DNA of 64,000 bases from Rhodospirillales bacterium (GTDB taxonomy: Bacteria; Pseudomonadota; Alphaproteobacteria; Rhodospirillales; Thalassospiraceae): positions 120,308 through 184,307 of the forward strand of contig JAHQVT010000005.1 in assembly GCA_019634165.1 (NCBI GenBank), given 5' to 3'. How positions within the stretch are numbered: the first letter of the stretch is position 1; each line of letters begins with the position of its first letter. The notes under the pieces are model-generated. The model ran no database searches. It saw only the letters and a program-made list of their open reading frames with translations, and was not told where the DNA came from. Shown here piece by piece: positions 53,873 to 63,187 of this stretch. The position numbers and the translations under genes are program-made.

Positions 53873-54643
53873 TTATCGCTTTCCAGTATCCGAATACTTT
53901 TCTCTGACAATGCTACGATCATCCTTAGCAATCGCAAGCCATGCATTGTGTTCTTTTTCTGCCGCAGCCAGACCTTCGCGGTTGATGATTTTCCTGGTAA
54001 TGGCGTTAGAGACGGCGCGTGCGCGTTTGTTATGCAAGATCCCAAGATTGTTTTGATCAAGCGCATCGACCTCTAGTTTGTCATACAGTGACAACAGCCG
54101 GTTCTGAACGGTACGCAATGAAAGCTTACGCCTGGTTGCAATTGCCTTGTCGGGAAGACCAAGGGCGATATCAAGTAAAATGATATATTCAAACTCGGTC
54201 AGGGCACTGCGTGAACGCATTTGCTGGTTCTGAATTTGGTGAACTTCACGATCAACAACAATTTGCGCCTCGATCAGAACAGACCGTAACGCCAAGCGCA
54301 TTTTATCCTGCGTGGCTGTTTTCAGCACATAGCCATAGGCTGCCTGATCGGGCACAATACGGGTTATGCCACGTAAATAGGCTTCATCAGAATAGTTCGA
54401 CCAGAACAGAATTCGGGTTTCAGGATGCGTCGCCCAGATGGTTCTGGCGGCGTCAATCCCATTGTGCTCCTTCATTCTCAAATCCATTACAATCGCCGAA
54501 ACTTTATGGCGATGCGCAAGTATTTCACCTTCTTTTCCATCATGCGCAATAAGAATTTCTTCGAACTCAGGTAGCGCATTTTCAACGATCTCCGTAAGGA
54601 AGTCGGCATGCATTTTGTCATCTTCAACCAGTAATATTTTCAT
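53873..54643 (-). CDS. NarL/LuxR-type response regulator
   Basis: KILLVEDDKMHADFL receiver; SALTEFEYIILLDIALGLPDKAIATRRKLSLRTVQNRLLSLYDKL HTH. Confidence 0.88.
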   Translation of the reverse strand: MKILLVEDDKMHADFLTEIVENALPEFEEILIAHDGKEGEILAHRHKVSAIVMDLRMKEHNGIDAARTIWATHPETRILFWSNYSDEAYLRGITRIVPDQAAYGYVLKTATQDKMRLALRSVLIEAQIVVDREVHQIQNQQMRSRSALTEFEYIILLDIALGLPDKAIATRRKLSLRTVQNRLLSLYDKLEVDALDQNNLGILHNKRARAVSNAITRKIINREGLAAAEKEHNAWLAIAKDDRSIVREKYSDTGKR

Positions 54644-55829
54644 GGCCGGCTCCTTTTCTGGTTCTGGCTACCTGAGGCAGGCGGACTGTTATCTGTGTAC
54701 CCTGCGAGGTTGTGATTTCGTATTTTGCGCCTATTAGCTGAGCGCGTGTTTTCATATGGTCCAAGCCATGGCAGGGCTTATGTTGATGTGACTGAAATTG
54801 GCCGTCATCTTTGATTTGGATAACCAAACATCCTTCATGATCTTCAGAGACCGAAACAGAAATATGGGCGGCTTGCGAATGAAGAACAGCATTGTTGATG
54901 GCCTCTTGGCAAATTCGGAAGATCGCAATGCGCGTCGTTTCCGGCAAAGAATCAACAGCGCCCTCTGTGCAATCTTCAACGTCGAACTGCATCGTGCTGT
55001 CATAGCTTACAGCGCGTTCCAAATGTGTGAGAACCGCGTGGTGAAAGCCGAAAAGCTCAAGGATTGATGGGATGGAAGTATCAATGATATCTCGCAAACC
55101 CTGGATCATATTTTGAACTTGCTGCTGCAGGCGATGGTGTTGAGGTTCCGTCAGGCCGGGACGGATATCACGCGCTATCCTCGTTAGATCGGCCAACGTC
55201 TGGTCATGCAAATCCATCCCGATGCGTTGTCGTTCGGCTTCCAACGCATCGGTAAGGCTCAAAGCTCCAAGACGTAGACCTTCTTCACGCGCAAGAATTT
55301 CGGCACGGAATATTGCTTCCCGGTTTGCCTTTTCATTCGCCCGTAACGCATAAAAATAGGGGGCGAGCATATCAGCGAGAATACGGACCTGCTCGACATG
55401 GGTTTCGTCATAGAAGTCTTCCTTTTTGGAAGAACAGTTCAGTGACCCGATAACTTCTCCAAGCACCTTCATGACAACACTCGCACGACTGCGGAACTCG
55501 TGATCCAAGATCGGAGCGCTGGCCGCGCCGGGGAAAATATAGCGTGGATCTTTAAGTGCATTTCCCGTCAGAAGATGGTCTGTTTTTCCAAGAAGAATAT
55601 CGCGAACAGGTGCTTTTCGGACTAGTGAGCGTATCGTGCTCCAGGTTGTCTGTAGACCGACTTCATAAGATGTTATCCATGTCTTGTCCGTGTCGATGAG
55701 GCATACATCAAGATGATCAAATTCAATAATCTTGTCGATTTCAGCTTTTACCGAGCGTAATGCGGAATGGATATCAAGATTACCTGCAAGCAGATTTGAT
55801 ATGCGCAGGTAATGAGCAAGGTCCGACAT
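54624..55829 (-). CDS. Soluble GAF-domain sensor histidine kinase (HisKA_3)
   Basis: GAF-like N-terminus without TM; ALEAERQRIGMDLHDQTLADLTRIARDIRPGL H-box; FRICQEAINNAVLHSQAAHISV ATPase; overlaps RR gene by 20 nt. Confidence 0.88.
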   Translation of the reverse strand: MSDLAHYLRISNLLAGNLDIHSALRSVKAEIDKIIEFDHLDVCLIDTDKTWITSYEVGLQTTWSTIRSLVRKAPVRDILLGKTDHLLTGNALKDPRYIFPGAASAPILDHEFRSRASVVMKVLGEVIGSLNCSSKKEDFYDETHVEQVRILADMLAPYFYALRANEKANREAIFRAEILAREEGLRLGALSLTDALEAERQRIGMDLHDQTLADLTRIARDIRPGLTEPQHHRLQQQVQNMIQGLRDIIDTSIPSILELFGFHHAVLTHLERAVSYDSTMQFDVEDCTEGAVDSLPETTRIAIFRICQEAINNAVLHSQAAHISVSVSEDHEGCLVIQIKDDGQFQSHQHKPCHGLDHMKTRAQLIGAKYEITTSQGTQITVRLPQVARTRKGAGHENITG

Positions 55830-56269
55830 GTTTGTGTCCTCCGCCTAAATCATATGCCGACGTATTTGGCCTGTCTTGCGGGAAGCCGCAACATGGATGC
55901 GTAACTCCGCAATCGTCGTGCGGCAACCGCTCTTTACGATTTTAAATCTTTTGATAAAAATCACCCAAAGGTTATGGATGAGTTTTGTAACCAAGAATGA
56001 TCTGCTTGCCGACCCAAGGTTAGGAAAGCAAACAAAGTAAGAAGTGCCATCGTCACGTTAGAGAAGAAGATGACATCTAAGATCATGTCCTCTGATGTTG
56101 ATGGTGCCGATTTCAGTGTTTGGGGCGGATCGTATTTGGCATGGCTTTCTGAAGATGTGCCGCAGCCATGAGAAAACAAAAATTGGGGCACTATTTGGGG
56201 GGTTAACGGCAGGGGCGCTGACCTGCAAAACAAAATCCAAAGAACAGCGCACTCACCGGGAGGAATATT

Positions 56270-57382
56270 ATGAAAAAACTACTTGGACTGACAACCGCCG
56301 CTGCGGCGCTTGTATTGACCTCGCATGTAGCATTTGCTGGCCCGAATAAGGTCTCCGGCCCTGGAGCGGATCCTGCCTGCTTTGCGCCAGTTTCGGACGA
56401 AACCACTTACTTCCAGTGGCCTGTTCGCGAAGGTCCCTACAAAATTGCTCTGGTTAACGGCTTCATTGCCAATGACTGGCGTGTTCAAATGATTGCAGTC
56501 GCAAAAGCCTATGCTGCCCAGCCAAGCGTGGCTGCGGACATTGAGGAATTCAAGGTTGTATCGGTTGGTGAAGATATCGCAGCGCAGATTGCAGCCTCTA
56601 ACAACTTCATTGACCAAGGTTTTGACGCAATTATCATTAATGCCAACAACACAGCTGCATTTGGCTCTGTCGTAAGAAAAGCAAACGAAGCAAACGTCGT
56701 CGTTCTTTCTTTTGATAATGTGATTGATAACCCGAACCAGATTGCCATCAATGTTGATCAAAAAGGTTTGGGGAAATCCGCAGGTGCGTTTCTTCTTGAG
56801 CAAAGTGGTGATGGTTCTGCCAAGTTCCTGCATGTACGTGGCCCAGCTGGGCAGCCTGTAGACATTGCGCGGAATGAAGGTTTCCGTGAAGTTATCAAGG
56901 CTTCTGGCCGTGACATTGAAGTTGTCGATGTTGTTGGTAACTGGGCACCCGGTGATGGTCAGAAAGTCACAGCCGATGCAATCGCGGCAGGCGGTGTTTT
57001 TGATGGCATCTACGTTCAGGGTGGGTCGCAAGGTGTTGCAACAGCGATGCTTGATGCTGGTGTATTCAAAGCGTCTATTTCAGGCGAAACAGAAAATGCG
57101 TTCCGTCAACTTTGCAATAGTGAAGGTTTGAGCTGTCAATCAGGTGGAACCGGTCCTGCACAATCTTCTGTGACAATCAAAACAGCAATTGCAGCCCTTA
57201 AGGGCGAGGTGGTTCCGTCAGAAATTGCATTGCCGACGTCTATTTCCTATGCGCCCTTCAAAGAAGGTGTCGAGATGTTCCCGGCATTGCCGGGGAGTTT
57301 TTTTGCAGGCAACAATTTTGATGCTTGCAATATCGGCTTTACGGCAGAAGAAATTGCCTCCCAAACCGGGGAAAACAACTAA
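56270..57382 (+). CDS. Sugar ABC transporter substrate-binding protein (ribose type)
   Basis: Signal peptide MKKLLGLTTAAAALVLTSHVAFAGP; type-1 PBP fold. Confidence 0.88.
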   Translation: MKKLLGLTTAAAALVLTSHVAFAGPNKVSGPGADPACFAPVSDETTYFQWPVREGPYKIALVNGFIANDWRVQMIAVAKAYAAQPSVAADIEEFKVVSVGEDIAAQIAASNNFIDQGFDAIIINANNTAAFGSVVRKANEANVVVLSFDNVIDNPNQIAINVDQKGLGKSAGAFLLEQSGDGSAKFLHVRGPAGQPVDIARNEGFREVIKASGRDIEVVDVVGNWAPGDGQKVTADAIAAGGVFDGIYVQGGSQGVATAMLDAGVFKASISGETENAFRQLCNSEGLSCQSGGTGPAQSSVTIKTAIAALKGEVVPSEIALPTSISYAPFKEGVEMFPALPGSFFAGNNFDACNIGFTAEEIASQTGENN

Positions 57383-57452
57383 TAGCAAGAAACGTCAAGA
57401 TACCGTCGACAGTCATGTGTCGGCGGTATTTTCTCTGGTTAGGAATACAATC

Positions 57453-59018
57453 GTGTCAGAGTTTAGTTCTCCTTATCTTTTATCGATGTCCGGCATCACC
57501 AAGCGTTATGGCGGCGTGCGCGCGCTTGAGAATGTCAGCTTTGAAGCCCAAAGAGGGTCTATCCACGCCTTGCTTGGTGAAAACGGAGCAGGGAAGTCAA
57601 CATTGATCAAGGTTCTTTCAGGGGTGGTGCAACCGGATGCCGGAACGATTGAAATCGACGGCAAACCTGTGACCTTCGCAAACCCGCAAGACGCCAATGA
57701 TGCGGGTGTTTCTTGTATCTTTCAGGAATTGTCCCTGCTTCCGGATCTTACGATAGCTGATAATATTAGTATCACGCGTCCTCCGCTCAAATTCGGACTT
57801 ATTGACCATCGTGCCCAGTGCAGAATTGCCAAAGAAGCTCTTGCGCGTGTCGGGGGTGAGAGTATCGACCCAATGGCCACGGTTAGTAGTTTGTCGCTAT
57901 CACGCCGACAAATGGTCGAGATCGCCAAGGCATTGGCGCGAAATCCAAAAATTCTAATTCTTGATGAGGCGACCTCTGCTTTAACCGCGGCTGATGTTGA
58001 GAAAGTTTTTTCGATGCTGCATCGGCTTAGGGAAGAAGGCATGGCAATCATTTATATCTCGCATAGAATGCCTGAAATAGCCGAATTGGCTGATATGTGC
58101 ACTGTGTATCGCAACGGCCAAAAAGTGGGAACATTTGAAGCTGGAACGAAGTCAGATAACGCTATTGTCGAGATGATGATTGGCCGTGAATATGACAGTG
58201 TGTTTCCTGTGAAGAGGGCACATGAGAGTGACGTCGATCCAGTCTTGAAAGTCAGGGACTTTTCCTGGGGCGGTGAGCTTAATGGCATCGACCTTGATAT
58301 TCGACCGGGAGAAATCGTCGGACTTGGTGGTTTGGATGGTCAGGGTCAGCGCCAATTGCAACTTGGCCTTTTCGGAACATTGATCGGCGCAACGGGATCT
58401 GTCGAAATTGATGGGAGACCGGTAAACCTAACGAGCCCCCGGATGGCAAAATCCGAAGATATCGGGATCGCACTGGTTCCTGAAGATCGCAAGCATGAAG
58501 GCTTGATGTTGTCGATGACAGTTCGAGAGAACCTGTCTTTTGCCGCCATTGACCAAGTTAGTCACATGGGGATTGTCGACCAGAACGCCGAAGAAATTGC
58601 CATTGATGAGATGGTCGAGCTTCTTAACATCAAGGCCGACGGAATTGATGGTCCGGTCGCATCTCTGTCAGGCGGCAATCAACAAAAAGTGGTCATTGGC
58701 AAATGGTTGATGACCAAACCGCGCATTATTCTTCTGAATGATCCTACCCGTGGCATTGACGTCGGCACGAAACAGGAAATCTATCAACTTCTGCAAGATC
58801 TGGCGGACCAAAATGCCGCCATTCTGTTCTATTCGACCGATTACGATGAATTGATCGGCTGCTGTGACCGGGTGTTTGTCATGTATGACGGCAAAATTGT
58901 GCGTACATTATCGGACGATGAGTTGAATGAAAAAAACCTGGTGTCTGCGGCGCTGAATCTTACCGATGATCAAAAGGCTCCTTCAAAAACAGCAAAAACA
59001 CGGGAGGCGAAGATATGA
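57453..59018 (+). CDS. Sugar ABC transporter ATP-binding protein (double ABC, RbsA type)
   Basis: LLSMSGITKRYGGVRALENVSFEAQRGSIHALLGENGAGKSTLIKVLSGV; second ABC LSGGNQQKVVIGKWLMTKPRIILLNDPTRGIDVGTK; start trimmed to GTG at 57453. Confidence 0.93.
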   Translation: MSEFSSPYLLSMSGITKRYGGVRALENVSFEAQRGSIHALLGENGAGKSTLIKVLSGVVQPDAGTIEIDGKPVTFANPQDANDAGVSCIFQELSLLPDLTIADNISITRPPLKFGLIDHRAQCRIAKEALARVGGESIDPMATVSSLSLSRRQMVEIAKALARNPKILILDEATSALTAADVEKVFSMLHRLREEGMAIIYISHRMPEIAELADMCTVYRNGQKVGTFEAGTKSDNAIVEMMIGREYDSVFPVKRAHESDVDPVLKVRDFSWGGELNGIDLDIRPGEIVGLGGLDGQGQRQLQLGLFGTLIGATGSVEIDGRPVNLTSPRMAKSEDIGIALVPEDRKHEGLMLSMTVRENLSFAAIDQVSHMGIVDQNAEEIAIDEMVELLNIKADGIDGPVASLSGGNQQKVVIGKWLMTKPRIILLNDPTRGIDVGTKQEIYQLLQDLADQNAAILFYSTDYDELIGCCDRVFVMYDGKIVRTLSDDELNEKNLVSAALNLTDDQKAPSKTAKTREAKI

Positions 59019-60040
59019 AAATTGCATTCGGTTCGATCAATCCGGGCCCCGCATTGAAGTGCATCGTATCTGGTGTGCGTGTGTCTGCGGCACAGCGCGG
59101 AATCCTGATTGCAATGCTGATCTTTACTTTGATGTTTGTGGTTTATGGCTGGAAACAGGCCGCCGGATTAACCCCCAACATGATTAATACAGCAGCCAAT
59201 AAGGGGGCGCTGTTGGCACTTGTTGCCATGGCTCAGACCTTACCCATTCTTACGCGAGGTCTTGATCTATCGGTTGGTGCGATATTTGTTCTATCGAACT
59301 GTCTGGCCTCTAGCGTTGTCGTCGGGGGGCCGGTTGCAACCACGCTCGGGATTATTCTTGTCCTTTTGGTTGGCTTGTTATGCGGCAGCATAAACGGTGT
59401 CATCATCGTCTACGGACGGCTCCAACCCCTTATTGCGACACTTGCGATGAGTGCGGTCTATTTTGGTGTTTCTCTGGCCATTCGTCCGCAACCTGGTGGG
59501 TCGGTCAATTTCGAACTTGCCGATTTCATGACGCAGTCAACCTTTGCAATCCCGCATACCGCGCTTCTTCTTTTGCTGGTTGTTGTGTTGATCTGGATCC
59601 CATATCGGCGCTCTGTCTTGGGGCGTGCATCCTTTGCCATCGGATCGTCAGAGCAGGCAGCTTACATGTCGGGTATTCCAATTGATCGGGCAAAAATTCT
59701 AGCCTATGCGCTTAGCGGGTTACTTGCAGCGATCGCAGGAATCCTACTGACAGCAATCACGTATTCGGGCGCGGCAAAAATATCGATTGCCAACGAGTAC
59801 ACCCTTAATTCGATTGGTGCCGTAGTCATTGGCGGAACATCGTTGTTCGGTGGCATGGGCAGCGCGATCGGGTCTATTTTCGGTGCGTTTGTGATGCGGA
59901 CGGTGGGGGATCTTTTGATCGTGTTTGACATCAACCCGGTCTTGCAACCGCTTTTCGTCGGCATTGTTCTGCTTGTTGCAGTGAGTCTTGGCTCGCTACG
60001 CGTTCTGCGGATCAAAAACAAACTAGACATATATCGGTAA
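59015..60040 (+). CDS. Sugar ABC transporter permease (RbsC type)
   Basis: AMAQTLPILTRGLDLSVGAIFVLSNCLAS; VIGGTSLFGGMGSAIGSIFGAF. Confidence 0.92.
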   Translation: MKIAFGSINPGPALKCIVSGVRVSAAQRGILIAMLIFTLMFVVYGWKQAAGLTPNMINTAANKGALLALVAMAQTLPILTRGLDLSVGAIFVLSNCLASSVVVGGPVATTLGIILVLLVGLLCGSINGVIIVYGRLQPLIATLAMSAVYFGVSLAIRPQPGGSVNFELADFMTQSTFAIPHTALLLLLVVVLIWIPYRRSVLGRASFAIGSSEQAAYMSGIPIDRAKILAYALSGLLAAIAGILLTAITYSGAAKISIANEYTLNSIGAVVIGGTSLFGGMGSAIGSIFGAFVMRTVGDLLIVFDINPVLQPLFVGIVLLVAVSLGSLRVLRIKNKLDIYR

Positions 60041-60049
60041 GGCAGCGAC

Positions 60050-61051
60050 ATGAGTTCTACTGGGGTAATCGCAAGGCAATTTGATCGGGCAACGATCATT
60101 GCATTTGCATGTATTGTTATTCTTTTGCTGGTTGGTGCCGCAGAAGAACCAGCCTTTTTGTCACCTAAATATTTGTTACAGCAACTTCACACAGCCGCCT
60201 TTTTGGGGGTCGTCGCGACGGGGGTCATGTTGGTCATCCTTCTTGGACATATTGATTTGTCCATCCCTTGGACAATTGGCGTTGGTGGTATGATGGCAAC
60301 AGGTGCCACCGGATTTCTCGGCCCGGAATGGGGGATCACGCTTGCTGTTCCGTTTGGAATTTTGTGCGGGGCGTTGATTGGTGCTGTGAACGGATTGGGT
60401 GTAGCATATTTACGTGCCCCGGCCATGATCTTCACACTTGGCATGAATGCCGTCGCGCAAGGTTTGATGGTTTATCATACCGGTGGTTTTGCACCACAAG
60501 ACAGGGCAACAGAGTTCATGCGTGAACTTGCTGTCGGGCATTTGTTTCCCGGCATTCCAAATCCCTTGCTGATATGGATCATCATGGGGGGCGTGGTCAT
60601 GTTCATGTTGAATCGAACAACGCTTGGTCGGCAAATCTATGCCATCGGCACTCAGGAACGCGCTGTGTTTCTGAGTGGTGTGGATACCCGCAAGGTTGTC
60701 ATGATCTGTTTTGTCATCTCCGGGGCATGTGCCGCAGCGACTGGTGTGTTACTTGCAGGCTGGGCCAACCGGTCGTATCAGGCCATGGGAGATCCCTACC
60801 TTCTTCCGACAATCGCTGCGATTATTCTGGGCGGCACCAATGTCCTGGGGGGACGTGGCAAATATGTTGGCACTGTTGCAGGGGTCATCTTGATCACAAT
60901 CTTGCAATCCATGCTTTCGGTGGTGCAGCCGCAACGGTACTTCGCACAACTTGGCATCGACATTCCTGCTGATACTTTCCGGCAGGTGGTGTTCGGAGTG
61001 GTGATTATTGGTATGCTGTTAATATATGGACGTCAGCAGTTGGTGCGATGA
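60050..61051 (+). CDS. Sugar ABC transporter permease (RbsC type)
   Basis: GVMLVILLGHIDLSIPWTIGVGGM; ILGGTNVLGGRGKYVGTVAGV. Confidence 0.92.
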   Translation: MSSTGVIARQFDRATIIAFACIVILLLVGAAEEPAFLSPKYLLQQLHTAAFLGVVATGVMLVILLGHIDLSIPWTIGVGGMMATGATGFLGPEWGITLAVPFGILCGALIGAVNGLGVAYLRAPAMIFTLGMNAVAQGLMVYHTGGFAPQDRATEFMRELAVGHLFPGIPNPLLIWIIMGGVVMFMLNRTTLGRQIYAIGTQERAVFLSGVDTRKVVMICFVISGACAAATGVLLAGWANRSYQAMGDPYLLPTIAAIILGGTNVLGGRGKYVGTVAGVILITILQSMLSVVQPQRYFAQLGIDIPADTFRQVVFGVVIIGMLLIYGRQQLVR

Positions 61052-61307
61052 TTTCCCGTATGCACTCCTAGGTCCACACCTGAATATGCAATGTCACTTA
61101 GTAGATCAGGAGTATGGAGCGGCGTCTTCTGTACGGCTGATATCTGGCGTGGAAACAAACGTCTGTGGCGCATTGATTTTCAATTTTCTGTGTGCCTTTT
61201 CCCATTTCGTTGTTGGATGACTAACGGGTTAGTCGGGGCAAAGAGCATAATTCTGGTCAGAATGATTGTCGGGTCGGTCGCGCACTGACCAGAGAAAGGC
61301 ATTGGAT

Positions 61308-62243
61308 ATGAACGAGCCATATCAAATTATCGATAGTCGATTTCGTAACCTTGTGCTGGCAAATGTCAGTTTGCGTCAAATCTCTGGCGGTCATTGGTGG
61401 ACGGAAGGGCCGGTGTGGTTTCCAGCGCATCAATGTTTACTGTTCTCCGATATTCCCAAGCAAAAAATCTATCGGTGGATGGTGGACGGAACTGTAAATG
61501 TGTTCCGGGAAAACTCACATTTTTCGAATGGACATACCAGAGACTATCAAGGTCGCCTCATCAGTTGCGAGCACGGATCGCGGTCTGTTACTAGGACAGA
61601 GCATGATGGCACAGTCATCACGTTGGCGGATCAGTTTAAGGGCAAACGTTTGAATTCGCCGAATGATGTCATCGTTAAATCCGATGGTAGCATTTGGTTT
61701 ACGGACCCTACATACGGCATTTTGTCTGACTATGAGGGGCATAAGGCCATGCCGGAACAACGTCATCGAAATGTGTTTCGGCTTGATCCAGGTACAGGGC
61801 ACTTGGTATCGGCCGCATCGGATTTCACCCAACCAAATGGCCTGGCGTTTTCACTGGATGAAAGGCTGCTTTATGTTGCAGAATCTGGTGGCAGTCATGA
61901 CGAAAATATTCCCGGAGTTATCCGTGTTTTCGACGTTGGCGACGACAACCATCTTGAAAGCCAGGGTGACTTTGTCACTTTGGATTGTGGCCTTCCGGAC
62001 GGGTTTCGGGTGGATTGTTATGGCAATATTTGGACATCGGCAGCAGATGGTGTGCACTGTTTTGACATTAATGGTGTGTTGATCGGTAAGATTTTAGTTC
62101 CGGAAACTGTATCAAATCTCACATTCGGTGGACCACGTGGAAATGAGTTGTTCATTACCGCAACGACAGGTGTTTATGCCATTCATGTCAATAGTGCTGC
62201 TGCTGTTCCCGATGTCTCAGAATGCTTCGTCAAAGTAACTTAA
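61308..62243 (+). CDS. SMP-30/gluconolactonase/LRE family protein
   Basis: GGHWWTEGPVWFPAHQCLLFSDIPKQKIYRW; RLNSPNDVIVKSDGSIWFTDPTYGI; start trimmed. Confidence 0.93.
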   Translation: MNEPYQIIDSRFRNLVLANVSLRQISGGHWWTEGPVWFPAHQCLLFSDIPKQKIYRWMVDGTVNVFRENSHFSNGHTRDYQGRLISCEHGSRSVTRTEHDGTVITLADQFKGKRLNSPNDVIVKSDGSIWFTDPTYGILSDYEGHKAMPEQRHRNVFRLDPGTGHLVSAASDFTQPNGLAFSLDERLLYVAESGGSHDENIPGVIRVFDVGDDNHLESQGDFVTLDCGLPDGFRVDCYGNIWTSAADGVHCFDINGVLIGKILVPETVSNLTFGGPRGNELFITATTGVYAIHVNSAAAVPDVSECFVKVT

Positions 62244-62335
62244 TCGCTTGGTTGCTGACCGGTTTTCCTGTCGCGGAAGGAAATAAAGTAATTGTCATCC
62301 CCGATTTGCCCACCTTTTAGGCCGTAAGTGAGGCT

Positions 62336-62521
62336 ATGTTGAAGTCGGTCTTCAACTACCATACGAATTTGCTGATATGGTCGGGTCAAAGGGATGTGAC
62401 CCTTGGCGAACATCAAGAGATGGTTAAGTGGATTGAAGCTAAAAATGCCGATCAAGCTGCCCAAGAGATGCAGTCACGCTTAAACCGTTCAAACGGTCTT
62501 TATCTCCATCGGGACGGATAG
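62336..62521 (+). pseudogene. C-terminal remnant of a GntR/FadR-type (FCD domain) regulator
   Basis: NYHTNLLIWSGQRDVTLGEHQEMVKWIEAKNADQAAQEMQSRLNRSNGLYL resembles the last helices of FCD domains; no HTH or N-terminal FCD upstream. Confidence 0.5.
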
Positions 62522-62571
62522 ACTTTCATTTTCCTGAACGTCAACGTGGAGCGAGAGCGTTTTAAGTGAAA

Positions 62572-62705
62572 TGTCAGCTTTTCTGTCAATTCTGCTGGTT
62601 TTTGACATCTTTTGTGTCAATCGATGTCAACTTATCTGGCAATCGAAAATGCCAAGTGGTTGATTTCGCTGTATGTCGAATGTCAGCTTTTGTGACACGT
62701 GACAC
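62572..62705 (+). repeat. TGTCA-family repeat copy B
   Basis: ATGTCAGCTTTTCTGTCAATTCTGCTGGTTTTTGACATCTTTTGTGTCAATCGATGTCAACTTATCTGGCAATC...GAATGTCAGCTTTTGTGACACGTGACACC; direct repeat of copy A about 20.1 kb away. Confidence 0.85.
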
Positions 62706-63187
62706 CAAAAATAATATGATATGATAAATGAGATATGATCGTGCACGGGCAAAGCTTTGCTTTGTCGGTTTTGTCATGATTCTGGGTTGTGATAACAAAA
62801 TAAAACACTAATATTTTGTAATTTTGAGGGGCTGGAAAGTTGCTTTAATTTGAGGATTTTCGCGCTTTTCTCTATCGAAGTTATGTTTTGTTCATCGCTA
62901 ATTTCATGCCAGTTATGTTCTTTTAAAAAGGGCTGATCCCATAGGTGTTCTGCGGAAAATATCAAACTTCATCGGCTGATTAGATTTGTCTAATCTGTTG
63001 TTTTAATTATTAAATTCACAGTTCTGCTATTTCCTTTTCCTGAAGAATATGCATCATCAAAGCATATATCTATAGTTGTCTTTGTTTTGGCTTTATCTCT
63101 AATTTACCGTCAATGATGCATTGGCTGGTGTGTTGAGGGGAGCTGAGGGGGAGATGTTCCCGGTTTTGTTGATGTCAGGAAGAAATC

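Noticed and set aside
57189-57452. N-terminal extension of the ABC ATPase ORF (from 57189)
   Set aside because: Overlaps the 3' end of the substrate-binding protein gene in another frame; the homologous region begins near 57453-57490
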